Assembly (NCBI RefSeq): GCF_014483895.1
Contig: NZ_CP059987.1
Span: forward strand, 1,798,001-1,862,000
Origin: Protaetiibacter sp. SSC-01
Lineage (GTDB): Bacteria; Actinomycetota; Actinomycetes; Actinomycetales; Microbacteriaceae
Length of the DNA: 64,000 bases
Direction: 5' to 3'
The notes under the pieces are model-generated. The model had not been told where the DNA came from. It saw only the letters and a program-made list of their open reading frames with translations, and made no database searches. Position 1 is the stretch's first letter. Each line of letters starts with the position of its first letter. Shown here piece after piece: positions 1-10,603 of this stretch. The position numbers and the translations under genes were made by a program.

Positions 1-397
1 CCTGCAACCGGTCCGCGTAGTCGGCGCGGTCGTGGTGCGCGAGGCCCGCCGAGCCGTTCGAGAGCAGGATGAGGCGGCGCTGCATCGCGAGCTCCGCGGC
101 CTCGCCGAGCTCGAAGTGGAAGATGTGCGCGAAGTGCCCCGCGGTGAGCGCCGCGATGAGCAGCACACCCGCGGCGACCGCCGCGCCGACGGCGCCCTGC
201 GCGTCTCCCGCGAGCGCACGGTCCGTGAGCGCGCTGAGCGCACCCGCGCCGAACGGGATGGCCACGGCCTGCACGACCATGAGCGCGCCGGCCACGAGCA
301 TCCGTGCGGGGCTCTCGCGCCAGCTCGTGGCGACGAGGGCGCCGATGCCGCGCAGCAGGCCCCCGCCCACCGCGGTGTCGGGATCCCGCCGCGTCAT
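1..397 (-). CDS. ABC transporter transmembrane subunit, 5' part only (cut by window edge)
   Basis: Only the first 132 codons lie in the window; the rest runs off the left edge. The ATG overlaps the stop of the preceding ABC transporter gene in an ATGA arrangement, so the two are translationally coupled. The translation begins MTRRDPDTAVGGGLLRGIGA and contains two hydrophobic stretches (about residues 34-52 and 70-86), as expected for the start of an ABC exporter membrane domain. No nucleotide-binding domain is visible in this part. The pairing of two such genes suggests a heterodimeric exporter, with this as the partner of the gene at 394-2274. The substrate cannot be told. It could also be a stand-alone half-transporter. 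Confidence 0.75.
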   Translation of the reverse strand, partial: MTRRDPDTAVGGGLLRGIGALVATSWRESPARMLVAGALMVVQAVAIPFGAGALSALTDRALAGDAQGAVGAAVAAGVLLIAALTAGHFAHIFHFELGEAAELAMQRRLILLSNGSAGLAHHDRADYADRLQ

Positions 398-2274
398 GCG
401 TCCTCCTCCTCGGCGTCGAGTCCGCGCGCGAAGCGCTCGGCCTGCAGGCGGAAGAGGCGGGCGTAGTGGCCGTCGGCCGCCAGGAGCGCCCCGTGGTCCC
501 CCGCCTCGACCGCGCGCCCCTTCTCGATGACGACGATGTGGTCGGCCCGCCGCACCGACGAGAAGCGGTGCGAGATGAGCAGCGCCGTCGCGCCGCGCGT
601 GATGTCGACGAAGTGGTCGAAGAACTCCACCTCGGCGCGCACGTCGAGGGCGCTCGTCGGCTCGTCGAGCACGAGCACGCCCGCGCCCTGCGCGAGGGCG
701 TAGAGCGAGCGCGCGATCGCGACGCGCTGCCACTGGCCGCCCGAGAGGTCGACGCCGCCCTCGTAGCCGCGCGACAGCACGGTGTCGTACGTCGCGGGCA
801 GCGCCTCCAGCACGTCGGCGATGTCGGCGCGACGGGCGGCGGTGCGGATGGCCCCCGCGTCGTGCGGCGCCCAGGCGGCGCCGAGTGCGATGTTGTCGGC
901 GGCCGAGAGCTCGTAGCGCACGAAGTCCTGGAAGATGACCGACACCGCCCGCCGCCACAGCACGGGGTCGAACTCGCGGATGTCGACGCCGTCTGCCGTG
1001 ATGCGGCCGCCGGTCGGCTCGTAGAGGCGCGTGAGCAGCTTGACGAGCGTCGTCTTGCCGGCGCCGTTGACGCCGACGAGCGCTGTGGAGCGTCCCGCGA
1101 CGAGCTCGAGGTCGAGGCCGTCGAGCACGGGTCGCTCGCTGCCCGGATAGCGGAACGTCACGTTCTCGAAGCGGATGGTGAGGGCGCGTCCGAGCGCGAG
1201 GCCGGCATCCGAGCCCTCGCCCGGCGTCGTCTCGCCCGCGAGCAGCTCGTCGCGGCGGGCCTCGAGGCGGCGGAGCGCGCTGAGCGTCTGGGCACCGAAC
1301 TGCGTGAGCACGTCGGCCTCCGGGTAGTACTGGCCGAGCAGCACGGCGAGCGCGACCGCCTGGGTGCCGAGCGCGAGACCCGCGACGTCGATGCCGCCGT
1401 CGCTCGCGACCACCGCGATCGCGACGAGCACCGCCAGGATGACGGCGAGACCGATCGCCGTGAACGCGATGTACGGGCGGAAGAAGATCCGGCGGCGCTC
1501 GGATGCGACCTGGCCGAACATCGCGAGGTAGGGCGTGCGGGTGCGATCGGCGACCCACGACGCGAGGTCGAAGACGCGCAGCTCCTTGGCCGACGCGGGG
1601 CCCGTGCCGAGCCCGAGGAAGTACTCGTACTCGCGCCCCTCGCGCTCGACGCGGTCCCACACCGTCGAGTACTTGCGCATGCCGCCGCGCTGCCCGTAGC
1701 GGAAGACGAGCGTCACGACGCAGATGCCGACCGCGGCCCACCAGCCGACGACGACAGCCACGAGCACGACGAGACCGAGCAGCTGCGTGTAGCGCGCGAT
1801 GAGCGCGAGCATGCCCGCACCTCCCGAGCCGGGGGTCGCCCAGTCGTTCTCGAGGAACCGCGTCGTGCCGCCGAGGTCGTCGAGGAAGCCCTGGTCCTCG
1901 AGGATGCCGATGCCCGTCGTCGACGACACCGCGGCCACCAGATCATCGCGCACGAGGGCGTCGAGCCGCAGGCGCAGGCGCTCTGAGAGCGCTCCCACGA
2001 TGGGCGCCACAAGCTGCTGGAGTGTGAAGACCACGGCGGCCGCGACGAACGACGCGACGAGCGAGCTCCAGGCCTCTCCCCCGACGCCGTCGGCGACAAC
2101 ACCGGGCACCTGGGCGATCAGCAGGCTCGACGCGACCACGAAGGCCACGGGCAGCACGCCCGCGACGAGGTTGAGCACCACGAGCGCCGCGATGAGAGCG
2201 CGCGGGCCGCGGCGCAGCAGCGACAGCAGCAGCAGGCGCGGGCGCACGGCCTCGTCCCACCACTGCGCGACCAT
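394..2274 (-). CDS. ABC exporter half-transporter (fused membrane and ATPase domains)
   Basis: A 626-residue protein with an N-terminal membrane domain of about six helices and a C-terminal ATPase. Visible motifs in order are Walker A (GVNGAGKTT), the ABC signature (LSGGQWQRVAIARSL), Walker B (VLVLDEPTSAL) and the switch histidine (LLISHRFSSVR), so the ATPase looks catalytically intact. The start chosen is the ATG before VAQWWDEAV because AGGGAG lies six bases upstream; an upstream in-frame start adds only a basic tail. A TAGTGT hexamer further upstream may be its -10. The family is the COG1132-type exporter group, which moves lipids, peptides or drugs out of the cell; the substrate is unknown. 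The stop overlaps the start of the next ABC gene. It lies directly after parA. Confidence 0.88.
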   Translation of the reverse strand: MVAQWWDEAVRPRLLLLSLLRRGPRALIAALVVLNLVAGVLPVAFVVASSLLIAQVPGVVADGVGGEAWSSLVASFVAAAVVFTLQQLVAPIVGALSERLRLRLDALVRDDLVAAVSSTTGIGILEDQGFLDDLGGTTRFLENDWATPGSGGAGMLALIARYTQLLGLVVLVAVVVGWWAAVGICVVTLVFRYGQRGGMRKYSTVWDRVEREGREYEYFLGLGTGPASAKELRVFDLASWVADRTRTPYLAMFGQVASERRRIFFRPYIAFTAIGLAVILAVLVAIAVVASDGGIDVAGLALGTQAVALAVLLGQYYPEADVLTQFGAQTLSALRRLEARRDELLAGETTPGEGSDAGLALGRALTIRFENVTFRYPGSERPVLDGLDLELVAGRSTALVGVNGAGKTTLVKLLTRLYEPTGGRITADGVDIREFDPVLWRRAVSVIFQDFVRYELSAADNIALGAAWAPHDAGAIRTAARRADIADVLEALPATYDTVLSRGYEGGVDLSGGQWQRVAIARSLYALAQGAGVLVLDEPTSALDVRAEVEFFDHFVDITRGATALLISHRFSSVRRADHIVVIEKGRAVEAGDHGALLAADGHYARLFRLQAERFARGLDAEEEDA

Positions 2275-2369
2275 CCGTGCTCCCTTCTGTCGGCGACGAC
2301 CGGCCGCCCACACTACCTCCGGGCGGAGCCGATCACCAGAGGTCTGCCGCGAGCCCGCGGGTGACCGCG

Positions 2370-3263
2370 TCAGGCGACGGCGCTGCGGTGCACGAGCTCG
2401 CGCGCGAGCTGGCGGTACTGCTCGGCGGCGTGGTGATCCGGCGCGAACTCGGTGATCGGGGTGCCGGCGACCGACGCATCCGGGAACTTCACGGTGCGAT
2501 TGATGACCGTCTCGAGCACCTTGTCACCGAACGCCTCGACGACGCGCTCGAGCACCTCGCGCGAGTGCAGCGTGCGCGGGTCGTACATCGTCGCGAGGAT
2601 GCCGTCGAGCGTGATCGCGGGGTTCAGGCGGTCGCGCACCTTGTCGATCGTCTCGACGAGCAATGCGACGCCACGGAGCGCGAAGAACTCGCACTCGAGA
2701 GGGATGAGCACGCCGTGGGCGGCCGTGAGCGCGTTGACGGTGAGGAGGCCGAGCGAGGGCTGGCAGTCGATGAGCACGACGTCGTAGTCGGCCGTCACCT
2801 GGCGCAGCACCCGCGCGAGGATCTGCTCGCGCGCGACCTCATTGACGAGGTGCACCTCGGCGGCCGAGAGGTCGATGTTGGCGGGGATGACGTCGAGGCC
2901 CGGCGTCGAGGTCTGCTGAATGGCGCCGGCGACGTCCTTCTGCGAGCCGAGCAGCAGGTCGTAGATCGTCGTGACGTCGTGCGTCTGCACGCCGAGCCCC
3001 GCCGAGAGGGCGCCCTGCGGGTCGAAGTCGACCGCGAGCACCTTGCGGCCGTAGGCCGCGAGCGCGGCGCCGAGGCTGATGGTCGTCGTCGTCTTGCCGA
3101 CGCCGCCCTTCTGGTTGCAGAGCGAGATGATGCGGGCGGGGCCGTGCGTCGTGAGGGGTGCGGGCACGGGGAACTCCGTGACGGGTCGCCCCGTCGGCCC
3201 GATCTCGACGGCCAGGTCCTCGAGCCCGGCGAGTTCGTTCGCGACCTCCCGCTGCGCAGTCAT
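2370..3263 (-). CDS. parA: ParA/Soj-type chromosome partitioning ATPase
   Basis: A 297-residue deviant Walker ATPase. The P-loop CNQKGGVGKTTTT lies near residue 50, followed by the switch motif VDFDPQGAL and the DVVLIDCQPSLGLLTVNAL block, all characteristic of ParA/Soj proteins. An approximately 40-residue extension precedes the P-loop. In actinobacteria this orphan ParA is usually found next to xerD and followed by scpA and scpB, and has been assumed to act in chromosome organisation; no parB is adjacent here and the usual scpAB genes are replaced by ABC transporter genes. The ATG is preceded by TACACT exactly six bases away, suggesting leaderless transcription. The ATPase call is firm; the exact role is inferred. 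Confidence 0.9.
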   Translation of the reverse strand: MTAQREVANELAGLEDLAVEIGPTGRPVTEFPVPAPLTTHGPARIISLCNQKGGVGKTTTTISLGAALAAYGRKVLAVDFDPQGALSAGLGVQTHDVTTIYDLLLGSQKDVAGAIQQTSTPGLDVIPANIDLSAAEVHLVNEVAREQILARVLRQVTADYDVVLIDCQPSLGLLTVNALTAAHGVLIPLECEFFALRGVALLVETIDKVRDRLNPAITLDGILATMYDPRTLHSREVLERVVEAFGDKVLETVINRTVKFPDASVAGTPITEFAPDHHAAEQYRQLARELVHRSAVA

Positions 3264-3275
3264 ATCGCGAGTGTA
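3264..3275 (-). promoter_or_regulatory. Putative leaderless promoter of parA (-10 TACACT)
   Basis: On the minus strand TACACT is followed by six bases and then the parA ATG, so transcription would begin at or next to the A of the start codon. No Shine-Dalgarno sequence is seen. The same spacing recurs at about ten genes in the window. Confidence 0.5.
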
Positions 3276-3364
3276 CGTCCGGCCCCGGAGACGCCCGGGC
3301 GGCGACAGGCGGGGTCCGGACGGTTCGCCTCAGGTTCAACCAGAGGTTGAATGCGGGGCGCCGC

Positions 3365-3404
3365 GGTCTCGAGACGCATCGCTCCGCGGCGTTCCTCGAC
3401 CAGC
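3365..3404. repeat. Dispersed palindromic repeat, degenerate copy
   Basis: This copy between xerD and parA reads GGTCTCGAGACG at one end and CTCGACCAGC at the other, around a GC-rich core. It matches the better copies at 6768-6803 (inverted), 56619-56655 and 56770-56807. The shared pattern is GGTYTCGANACGCCGC, a short core, then GCGGCTACTCRACCAGC. It lies in a gap between coding genes. Confidence 0.6.
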
Positions 3405-3415
3405 TGCGTCGGGGC

Positions 3416-4339
3416 CTACCGGGCGCGCGGGTGGGCCTGCTGGTAGACGTCGCGCAGTCCGTCGATCGTCACGTGCGTGTACAGCTGCGTCGTCGCGACG
3501 GATGCGTGGCCCAGCAGCTCCTGGACGACCCGCACATCCGCTCCCCCCGCGAGAAGGTGCGTCGCGAACGAGTGCCGCAGGCTGTGCGGCGACACCTCGA
3601 CCGTGAGGCCCGCGCGCTCGGCCGCGGCGCGGATGATGAGCCACGCGTTCTGCCGGCTCAGCCGTGCGCCGCGCGCGCCCAGGAAGAGCGCGGGCGTCGA
3701 CCGCGTGCCCGAGCCGAGCAGCGGCCGCGCGCGCACGAGGTACGCCTCGATCGCGGCACGGGCGAACGAGCCGAGCGGCACGATGCGCTGCTTGTCGCCC
3801 TTGCCCACCACACGGATGAGCTCGGGCGTGCCGTCCTCCCCCACGAGGTCGTCGACGTCGAGCGCGACCGCCTCCGAGACACGCGCGCCCGTCGCGTAGA
3901 GGAGCTCGAGGAGCGCCTTGTCGCGCAGGCGCACGGGGTCATCGCCATCCGTCGCCGCGAGCAGCGCCTCGACCTGCTCGCGTGTGAGCGCCTTCGGGAG
4001 GCGCTTCGGCAGCTTCGGCGCCGTGAGCGCCTCGGCGGGATCCGACTCGAGCAGTCCCTCCTCGACGAGGAACCGCGTGAACCCGCGGATCGACGAGATG
4101 ACGCGCGCCGTCGAGCTCGCCGCGAGCGGCACCTCGCGGTCGCGCAGGCCGACCACGTAGGCGCGCACGGCATCCGCGTCGAGGGCCGCGGCATCCGTCA
4201 CCCCGCGCTCCGCGAGCGCCGTGAGGAACGCCGCGAGATCGCGCCGGTAGGCCGCGACCGAGTTCGCCGACAGGCCCCGCTCGATCGAGAGGTGCCGCAG
4301 GTAGCGGTCGCGCTGCCGCTCGAGCTCAGCCGCGGGCAT
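3416..4339 (-). CDS. xerD: Tyrosine recombinase XerD
   Basis: A 307-residue site-specific tyrosine recombinase, which with XerC resolves chromosome dimers at dif. The N-terminal SAM-like core-binding domain (about residues 1-90) is followed by the catalytic domain. The catalytic set is complete: Arg in ATGARVSEA, Lys in VGKGDKQR, His and Arg in [14 protein letters not shown], His in LGHASVATT and the nucleophilic Tyr in TQLYTHV. The length matches the family. The start is the ATG before PAAELERQ, which overlaps the 3' end of the Nudix gene by 14 bases; the longer frame upstream is the Nudix gene read out of frame. The order pyrG, nudix, xerD, parA is conserved in actinobacteria, supporting XerD rather than a mobile-element integrase. 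Confidence 0.93.
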   Translation of the reverse strand: MPAAELERQRDRYLRHLSIERGLSANSVAAYRRDLAAFLTALAERGVTDAAALDADAVRAYVVGLRDREVPLAASSTARVISSIRGFTRFLVEEGLLESDPAEALTAPKLPKRLPKALTREQVEALLAATDGDDPVRLRDKALLELLYATGARVSEAVALDVDDLVGEDGTPELIRVVGKGDKQRIVPLGSFARAAIEAYLVRARPLLGSGTRSTPALFLGARGARLSRQNAWLIIRAAAERAGLTVEVSPHSLRHSFATHLLAGGADVRVVQELLGHASVATTQLYTHVTIDGLRDVYQQAHPRAR

Positions 4340-4913
4340 GGGCGGCGAGCACCGCGATGAGCAGGATGGAGTTGCGGATGCGTCCCGCGAGCGCCGCCTC
4401 GACGGCCTCGTCGAGCGGCACCCAGCGCAGCACGATCTCGGCCTCCTCCTCGGTGCGGGCGTACACCTCGGGCGCCGCCTCCACGCCGCGCGCCTCGAAG
4501 ACGTGGATGACCTCGTCGCTGCCACCCGGCGACGTCGCCACGTCGATGAGCGGGGTCCACTCCCTCGCCACGAGGTCCGCCTCCTCGGCGAGCTCGCGCT
4601 TCGCCGCCTCGAGCGGGTCCTCCCCCTCCATGTCGAGGAGGCCAGCGGGCAGCTCCCAGTCGCGCGTGCGGATGGCGTGACGGTACTGGTTGATGACGAG
4701 CACACGGCCGTCTTCGTCGCGCGCGAGCACCGCGACGGCGCCCGTGTGGTCGACGTAGTCGCGCACGACGTCGTGACCGCCGAAGCGGAAGGTGTCGCGT
4801 CGCACGTCCCACACCCGACCCTCGAGCACCCGGTCGGATGCGACGACCTCCGCGGGGTCGGGCAGATCCGCGAGCGGACCCGAGAGCAGCGCCTCGCGCT
4901 CCGCGGGCGTCAC
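4326..4913 (-). CDS. Nudix hydrolase, ADP-ribose pyrophosphatase type
   Basis: A 195-residue Nudix protein that probably hydrolyses ADP-ribose to AMP and ribose 5-phosphate. The Nudix box is seen as [24 protein letters not shown]. The metal-binding REL-EE core is present, while the usual Gly near the box end is Asp here. The preceding [17 protein letters not shown] is typical of ADP-ribose pyrophosphatases. The start is a GTG immediately after the TGA of pyrG with no intervening base, so it depends on coupling to pyrG. In actinobacteria a gene of this kind regularly sits between pyrG and xerD. The family call is firm, the substrate inferred. Confidence 0.85.
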   Translation of the reverse strand: MTPAEREALLSGPLADLPDPAEVVASDRVLEGRVWDVRRDTFRFGGHDVVRDYVDHTGAVAVLARDEDGRVLVINQYRHAIRTRDWELPAGLLDMEGEDPLEAAKRELAEEADLVAREWTPLIDVATSPGGSDEVIHVFEARGVEAAPEVYARTEEEAEIVLRWVPLDEAVEAALAGRIRNSILLIAVLAAHARG

Positions 4914-6668
<1,755 letters not shown>

Positions 6669-6767
6669 GGGGTTTCAGCATATGTCACGAATCCGGGCGC
6701 GCGCTGCGACACGCGTCCCGACGGGCCCGCATCGGCGTGTCGCGCGGTTCACCCCCGCGCCCCACCC

Positions 6768-6803
6768 GCTGGTTGAGTAGCCGCGAAGCGGCGTATCGAA
6801 ACC
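6768..6803. repeat. Dispersed palindromic repeat, best copy
   Basis: Read on the minus strand it is GGTTTCGATACGCCGC, then TTCG, then GCGGCTACTCAACCAGC. The CCGC-TTCG-GCGG centre is a hairpin with a stable UUCG-type loop on either strand. It lies just after the 3' end of recN and upstream of pyrG, so it could act as a structured 3' end for recN transcripts. Related copies are at 3365, 56619 and 56770. Confidence 0.7.
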
Positions 6804-6814
6804 CGACCCGCGCC

Positions 6815-8515
6815 CTACCCCCGCGCGAGCTCCAGCAGCTCCCGCGCGTGTGCGAGCCCCGACTCGGAGTCCGAGAGCCCCGACAGCAGACGCGCCATCT
6901 CGGCCGCGCGCTCGGACTCGTCGACCTGCCGCACGCTCGACGCCGTCACGAGGCCGTCGCTGTCCTTCTCGACGACGAGGTGGTTGCCCGCGAACGCCGC
7001 GACCTGGGCGAGGTGCGTCACGACGATGACCTGCGCCGACTCCGCGAGCCGTGCGAGCCGTCGCCCGATCTCGATGGCCGCGGCGCCTCCGACGCCGGCG
7101 TCGACCTCGTCGAACACGAACGTCGGCACCTCGCCGCCCGCCGCGAGCACGACCTCGAGCGCGAGCATGACGCGCGAGAGCTCTCCCCCGGATGCGCCCT
7201 TCGCGAGCGGACGCGGCTCGGCGCCCTGATGCGGTCGCAGCAGGAACGCGACGCGATCGCGCCCGTGCGCCGTGAGCTCGGCATCCTCGACCTCGACGAC
7301 GAGCCGCGCGTCGGGCATCGCGAGCGCCGCGAGCTCGGCCGAGACCTCGTCCGCGAGCCGCGCGGCCGCGGCACGACGGCCCTCCGAGACGGTCGCCGCG
7401 AGAGCACCCACGCGCTCGAACGCGGATGCGACCTCGCCCTCGAGTGCGCGGATGCGGTCGTCGTCGCCGTCGAGCTCGACGAGCCGCAGACCCGCCTTCT
7501 CGAGGCGCTCGACGACCTCGTCGAGCGGGGCGCCGTGCTTACGCGAGAACGCCGCGAGCGCCGCGCGGCGCTCCTGCACGGCCTCGAGCTCCCCCGCTGC
7601 GTCGACGTCGAGACCGGCCAGGTAGTGCGAGAGCTCGGTCGACACCTCGGCGAGCTGGAAGGAGATCGCGTCGAGGCCCTCGCGCGCCGGCGCGAGAGCG
7701 GGGTCGTGGTCGCCGACCCGCGCGAGGGCCCGGCGGGCCTCCTCGACGAGCGCGACGGCATCCGGGCGGTCCTCCCCCGACTGCGACGAGACGGCTTCCT
7801 GCGCGAGCACGGCGGCGAGGCGCAGCTCCTCGAGGTTGCCGAGGCGCTCCGCCCGGGCGGCGAGGTCGTCGTCCTCGCCCGGCTGCGGCGCGAGCTCCTC
7901 GAACTCGGCGAGGTCGAGGCGCAGCTGCTCGGCCTCGCGAGCGCGGTCGTCGCGGTCGCTCGTGAGCCGTTCGAGCTCGGATGCGAGCGCGCGCCAGCTC
8001 TCGAAGGCGCGTGCGAACTCCGCGACGCGCGCGAGATGCTCGGGCCCCGCGGATGCGTCGAGCGCGTCGCGCTGGGCCGCCGCGGAGCGCAGGCGCAGCT
8101 GATCCGACTGCCCGTGCACGACGACGAGCCGCTCGCCGAGCTCGGCGAGCACGCCGACCGGCGTGGACCTGCCGCCGACGACGCCGCGGCTGCGGCCCTC
8201 CGCCGACACGGTACGGGCGAGGATGAGCTCGGCGCGGCCGTCGCCGATCGGGTCGAGGTCGCCGCCCGCCTCGCGCACGCGCTCGGCGACGGCTCCGTCG
8301 TCGGCCACGAGCCAGCGGCCCTCGACGCTCGCCTGGGCGCTTCCCGCACGGACGCTCCCCGCATCCGCCCGTTCGCCCAGCAGCAGCGCGAGCGCCGTGA
8401 CGACCATGGTCTTGCCTGCGCCCGTCTCGCCCGTGACGGCTGTGAACCCGGGCCCGAGCGGCAGGCGCGCCTCGCCGATGACGCCGAGGCCGCTGATCGA
8501 CAGCTCCTCGATCAC
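6815..8515 (-). CDS. recN: DNA repair protein RecN
   Basis: A 566-residue SMC-like ATPase acting in double-strand break repair. The N-terminus has ELSISGLGVIGEARL and Walker A VTGETGAGKTMVV. A long coiled-coil middle follows, then the signature GASGGELSRVMLALEVVL and Walker B TFVFDEVDAGVGG, with the VIVVTHLAQVAAFAG motif near the end. The length is normal for RecN. The start is a GTG that overlaps the nadK stop (GTGA); the longer upstream frame is nadK read out of frame. It is the last gene of tlyA-nadK-recN, a conserved actinobacterial order. No LexA box was found near it, so any SOS control would have to come from further upstream. Confidence 0.95.
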   Translation of the reverse strand: MIEELSISGLGVIGEARLPLGPGFTAVTGETGAGKTMVVTALALLLGERADAGSVRAGSAQASVEGRWLVADDGAVAERVREAGGDLDPIGDGRAELILARTVSAEGRSRGVVGGRSTPVGVLAELGERLVVVHGQSDQLRLRSAAAQRDALDASAGPEHLARVAEFARAFESWRALASELERLTSDRDDRAREAEQLRLDLAEFEELAPQPGEDDDLAARAERLGNLEELRLAAVLAQEAVSSQSGEDRPDAVALVEEARRALARVGDHDPALAPAREGLDAISFQLAEVSTELSHYLAGLDVDAAGELEAVQERRAALAAFSRKHGAPLDEVVERLEKAGLRLVELDGDDDRIRALEGEVASAFERVGALAATVSEGRRAAAARLADEVSAELAALAMPDARLVVEVEDAELTAHGRDRVAFLLRPHQGAEPRPLAKGASGGELSRVMLALEVVLAAGGEVPTFVFDEVDAGVGGAAAIEIGRRLARLAESAQVIVVTHLAQVAAFAGNHLVVEKDSDGLVTASSVRQVDESERAAEMARLLSGLSDSESGLAHARELLELARG

Positions 8516-9453
8516 GCGCGCCCCCGCTCCTCCGCAGCCGCCTCCGACGCGGGACCGCGCCATCCGTCGACCGGGAGGCCGAACTTGTTCACGAGCCGGT
8601 CGACGAAGGGGCGCGGCGCGAGACGCGCCAGCAGCACGGGCTTGGGCGAGCGTCGCACGACCACGCGCGCGCCCGGCGGCAGCTCGAACATGCGGCGGCC
8701 GTCGCACCACAGCACCCCGTGGCCCTGCGAGCGCTCGAGCAGTTCGATCGCGACGGGCGAGTCGGGAGCCACCACGAGGGGGCGGGCGAAGAGCGCGTGC
8801 GCCGAGAGCGGCACCATGAGGATCGCCTGAAGCCCGGGCCAGACGACGGGGCCGCCCGCCGAGAACGCGTAGGCGGTGGAGCCGGTGGGCGTCGACATCA
8901 CGACGCCGTCGCATCCGAACGTCGACAGCGGACGCTGGTCGACCTCGACGACGACCTCGAGCGACCGCTCGCGGCTCGCCTTCTCGACGGTCGCCTCGTT
9001 GAGCGCCCACGTCTCGAAGACGACCTCGTCGCCCTGCTTCACGCGGACAGAGAGCGTCATGCGCTCCTCGACGACGTAGTCTCCCTCGAGTGCGCGCTGG
9101 ACCACCTCGTCGAGGTCCTCGCGCTCGGCCTCCGCGAGGAAGCCCACGTGCCCGAGGTTGACGCCGATGAGCGGGGCGTCGCACCCCCGCGCGAGCTCCG
9201 CGGCCCGCAGGATCGTGCCGTCCCCGCCGAGCACGATCACGAGCTCGAGCGACGACGCGGGCACGTCGACCCCGAGCAGCGCGAGCGGCGCCAGGTCGGG
9301 CGCGGCCGCACGCAGGTCGGCGAGCTCGTCATCCGATACGACGGGCGTCAGGCCCGCGTCGATGAGCCGACGGCACACGTGGATGCCGGCCTCGAGCGAA
9401 TCCGCGCGGCCGGTATGCGCGACCACCAGCAGATGTCGGGCGGCGTCGGTCAT
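8512..9453 (-). CDS. nadK: NAD kinase
   Basis: A 313-residue NAD kinase (PpnK) that phosphorylates NAD to NADP using ATP or polyphosphate. The diagnostic VIVLGGDGTILRAAEL motif is near residue 75, the LNEATVEKAS motif near 160, and the glycine-rich STPTGSTAYAFSAGGP segment near 190. The start is the ATG before TDAARHLL, which fits the family length; an upstream ATG would add 20 unsupported residues. Upstream bases (CAGAAT, then six bases) resemble a leaderless -10 but also contain a GGGGAC run, so the initiation mode is open. Its TGA overlaps the recN GTG. NadK supplies NADPH in the cytosol; co-location with recN and tlyA is conserved but functionally unexplained. Confidence 0.95.
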   Translation of the reverse strand: MTDAARHLLVVAHTGRADSLEAGIHVCRRLIDAGLTPVVSDDELADLRAAAPDLAPLALLGVDVPASSLELVIVLGGDGTILRAAELARGCDAPLIGVNLGHVGFLAEAEREDLDEVVQRALEGDYVVEERMTLSVRVKQGDEVVFETWALNEATVEKASRERSLEVVVEVDQRPLSTFGCDGVVMSTPTGSTAYAFSAGGPVVWPGLQAILMVPLSAHALFARPLVVAPDSPVAIELLERSQGHGVLWCDGRRMFELPPGARVVVRRSPKPVLLARLAPRPFVDRLVNKFGLPVDGWRGPASEAAAEERGRA

Positions 9454-9603
9454 GTCCCCATTCTGTCGGATGCGCCCGACCCGCGCCGCGCTCGACGTCG
9501 CTCTCCTGTGCATCAGTGGGGCGCTCCGCGGTCGCGCGGGATGGGTCTCGCGATCCGGCCGCGGCGGGGGCGCCCACCTGGAGGGCGGAGATCCCGCGGC
9601 GGC

Positions 9604-10425
9604 TCAGGCCAGCGCGGCGACCGCGTCGCGCAGGTGCGAGGGGTCGGGCGCGCCGCGACGCAGGTGCACGAGGTACTCGCGGTTGCCGCTGCCGCCCGGG
9701 ATCGGGCTGTCGACGATGCCGAGGGCGCCGAGTCCGGCGTCCCAGGCCGACCACAGCACGGTCGAGGCCGCCTCCTGGCGGCGGGCTCGGTCGCGCACGA
9801 TGCCTTCCTTGATGCCGCCGCGCCCCACCTCGAACTGCGGCTTGACGAGCAGCAGGAGGTCGGCATCCGGTTCGGCGAGGGCGAGGAGCGGATGCAGCAC
9901 CTGCGTGAGCGAGATGAAGCTGAGGTCGCCGACGACGAGCGTCGGCCATCCGGAGAGCGCGAGCTCGGCACGGTAGCTCAGAAACGCGGGAGATTCTCGC
10001 GTCAAGTGCCGGAGGTTCTGGCCCTCGAGGTTCGCGACGCGCGGGTTCTCCCGCATCTCCCGCACGAGCTGGCCGTGGCCGACGTCGACCGCGAACACCC
10101 GCGCGGCGCCCCGCTCGAGCAGCACCTGTGTGAACCCGCCCGTCGAGGCGCCCGCGTCGAGGCACACCCGCCCGGAGGGGTCGACCCCGAAGGCGTCGAG
10201 CGCACCGATGAGCTTGTGCGCGCCGCGGCTCACGTAGTGGTCGGCGCCCGCGACGGCGAGCTCGGCATCCGCACCGACGCGCAGCGACGCCTTGGCCGCC
10301 GGGGCGCCATCGACGGTCACGAGCCCCTGGGCGATCGCCTCGACCGCGATCGCGCGCGAGCGGGCGAGGCCGCGTCGCACGAGCTCGGCGTCGAGCCGGG
10401 CCCCGGATGCGGCGGCGTCAGGCAT
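9604..10425 (-). CDS. tlyA: TlyA-family 16S/23S rRNA (cytidine-2'-O) methyltransferase
   Basis: A 273-residue protein with an N-terminal S4 RNA-binding domain (RLDAELVRRGLARSRAIA, about residues 10-70) and a C-terminal FtsJ-like methyltransferase domain. The SAM site is CLDAGASTGGFTQVLLERGA, followed by VFAVDVGHGQL and VGDLSFISLT, then KPQFEVGR. The known family member methylates ribose 2'-OH in both 16S and 23S rRNA and gives capreomycin sensitivity. Its ATG overlaps the end of the 61-residue gene by eight bases, so it is coupled to the upstream operon. A 150-base gap separates it from nadK. Confidence 0.92.
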   Translation of the reverse strand: MPDAAASGARLDAELVRRGLARSRAIAVEAIAQGLVTVDGAPAAKASLRVGADAELAVAGADHYVSRGAHKLIGALDAFGVDPSGRVCLDAGASTGGFTQVLLERGAARVFAVDVGHGQLVREMRENPRVANLEGQNLRHLTRESPAFLSYRAELALSGWPTLVVGDLSFISLTQVLHPLLALAEPDADLLLLVKPQFEVGRGGIKEGIVRDRARRQEAASTVLWSAWDAGLGALGIVDSPIPGGSGNREYLVHLRRGAPDPSHLRDAVAALA

Positions 10426-10603
10426 GCGGACGCGGCGCGTCCCCGGATTCGAGCCGCGCGCGCAGCTCGTCGTGGAGCTGCGAGAGCGCTGCGGCGCGGT
10501 CGGCGAGGGGCTGGTCCTCGATGACGCGGAGGCGCGACAGCAGCGCGCTCGGCTCGCGGTCCTCCGGCGCGTCTGGCTGCATCGTCTCGTCGGTCACGGT
10601 CAC
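10418..10603 (-). CDS. Small acidic hypothetical protein, 61 residues
   Basis: A 61-codon gene squeezed between the HAD phosphatase and tlyA. It starts with GTG overlapping the HAD stop (GTGA) and ends inside the tlyA start region, so both junctions overlap; this and the matching frame make it a real coupled gene. The translation begins VTVTDETMQPDAPEDREPSA and continues as an amphipathic helix rich in Leu, Arg and Glu (LADRAAALSQLHDELRARLE), then a short tail. There is no signal peptide or membrane segment. I do not recognise a characterised family. Its position between a TPR/HAD pair and tlyA recurs in related actinobacteria as far as I recall, but I cannot assign a function. Confidence 0.7.
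   Translation of the reverse strand: MTVTDETMQPDAPEDREPSALLSRLRVIEDQPLADRAAALSQLHDELRARLESGDAPRPHA

Noticed and set aside
3416-4339. Integrase of a mobile element
   Set aside because: Length, motifs and the conserved pyrG-nudix-xerD-parA order point to the housekeeping XerD; no attachment sites or phage genes are near.
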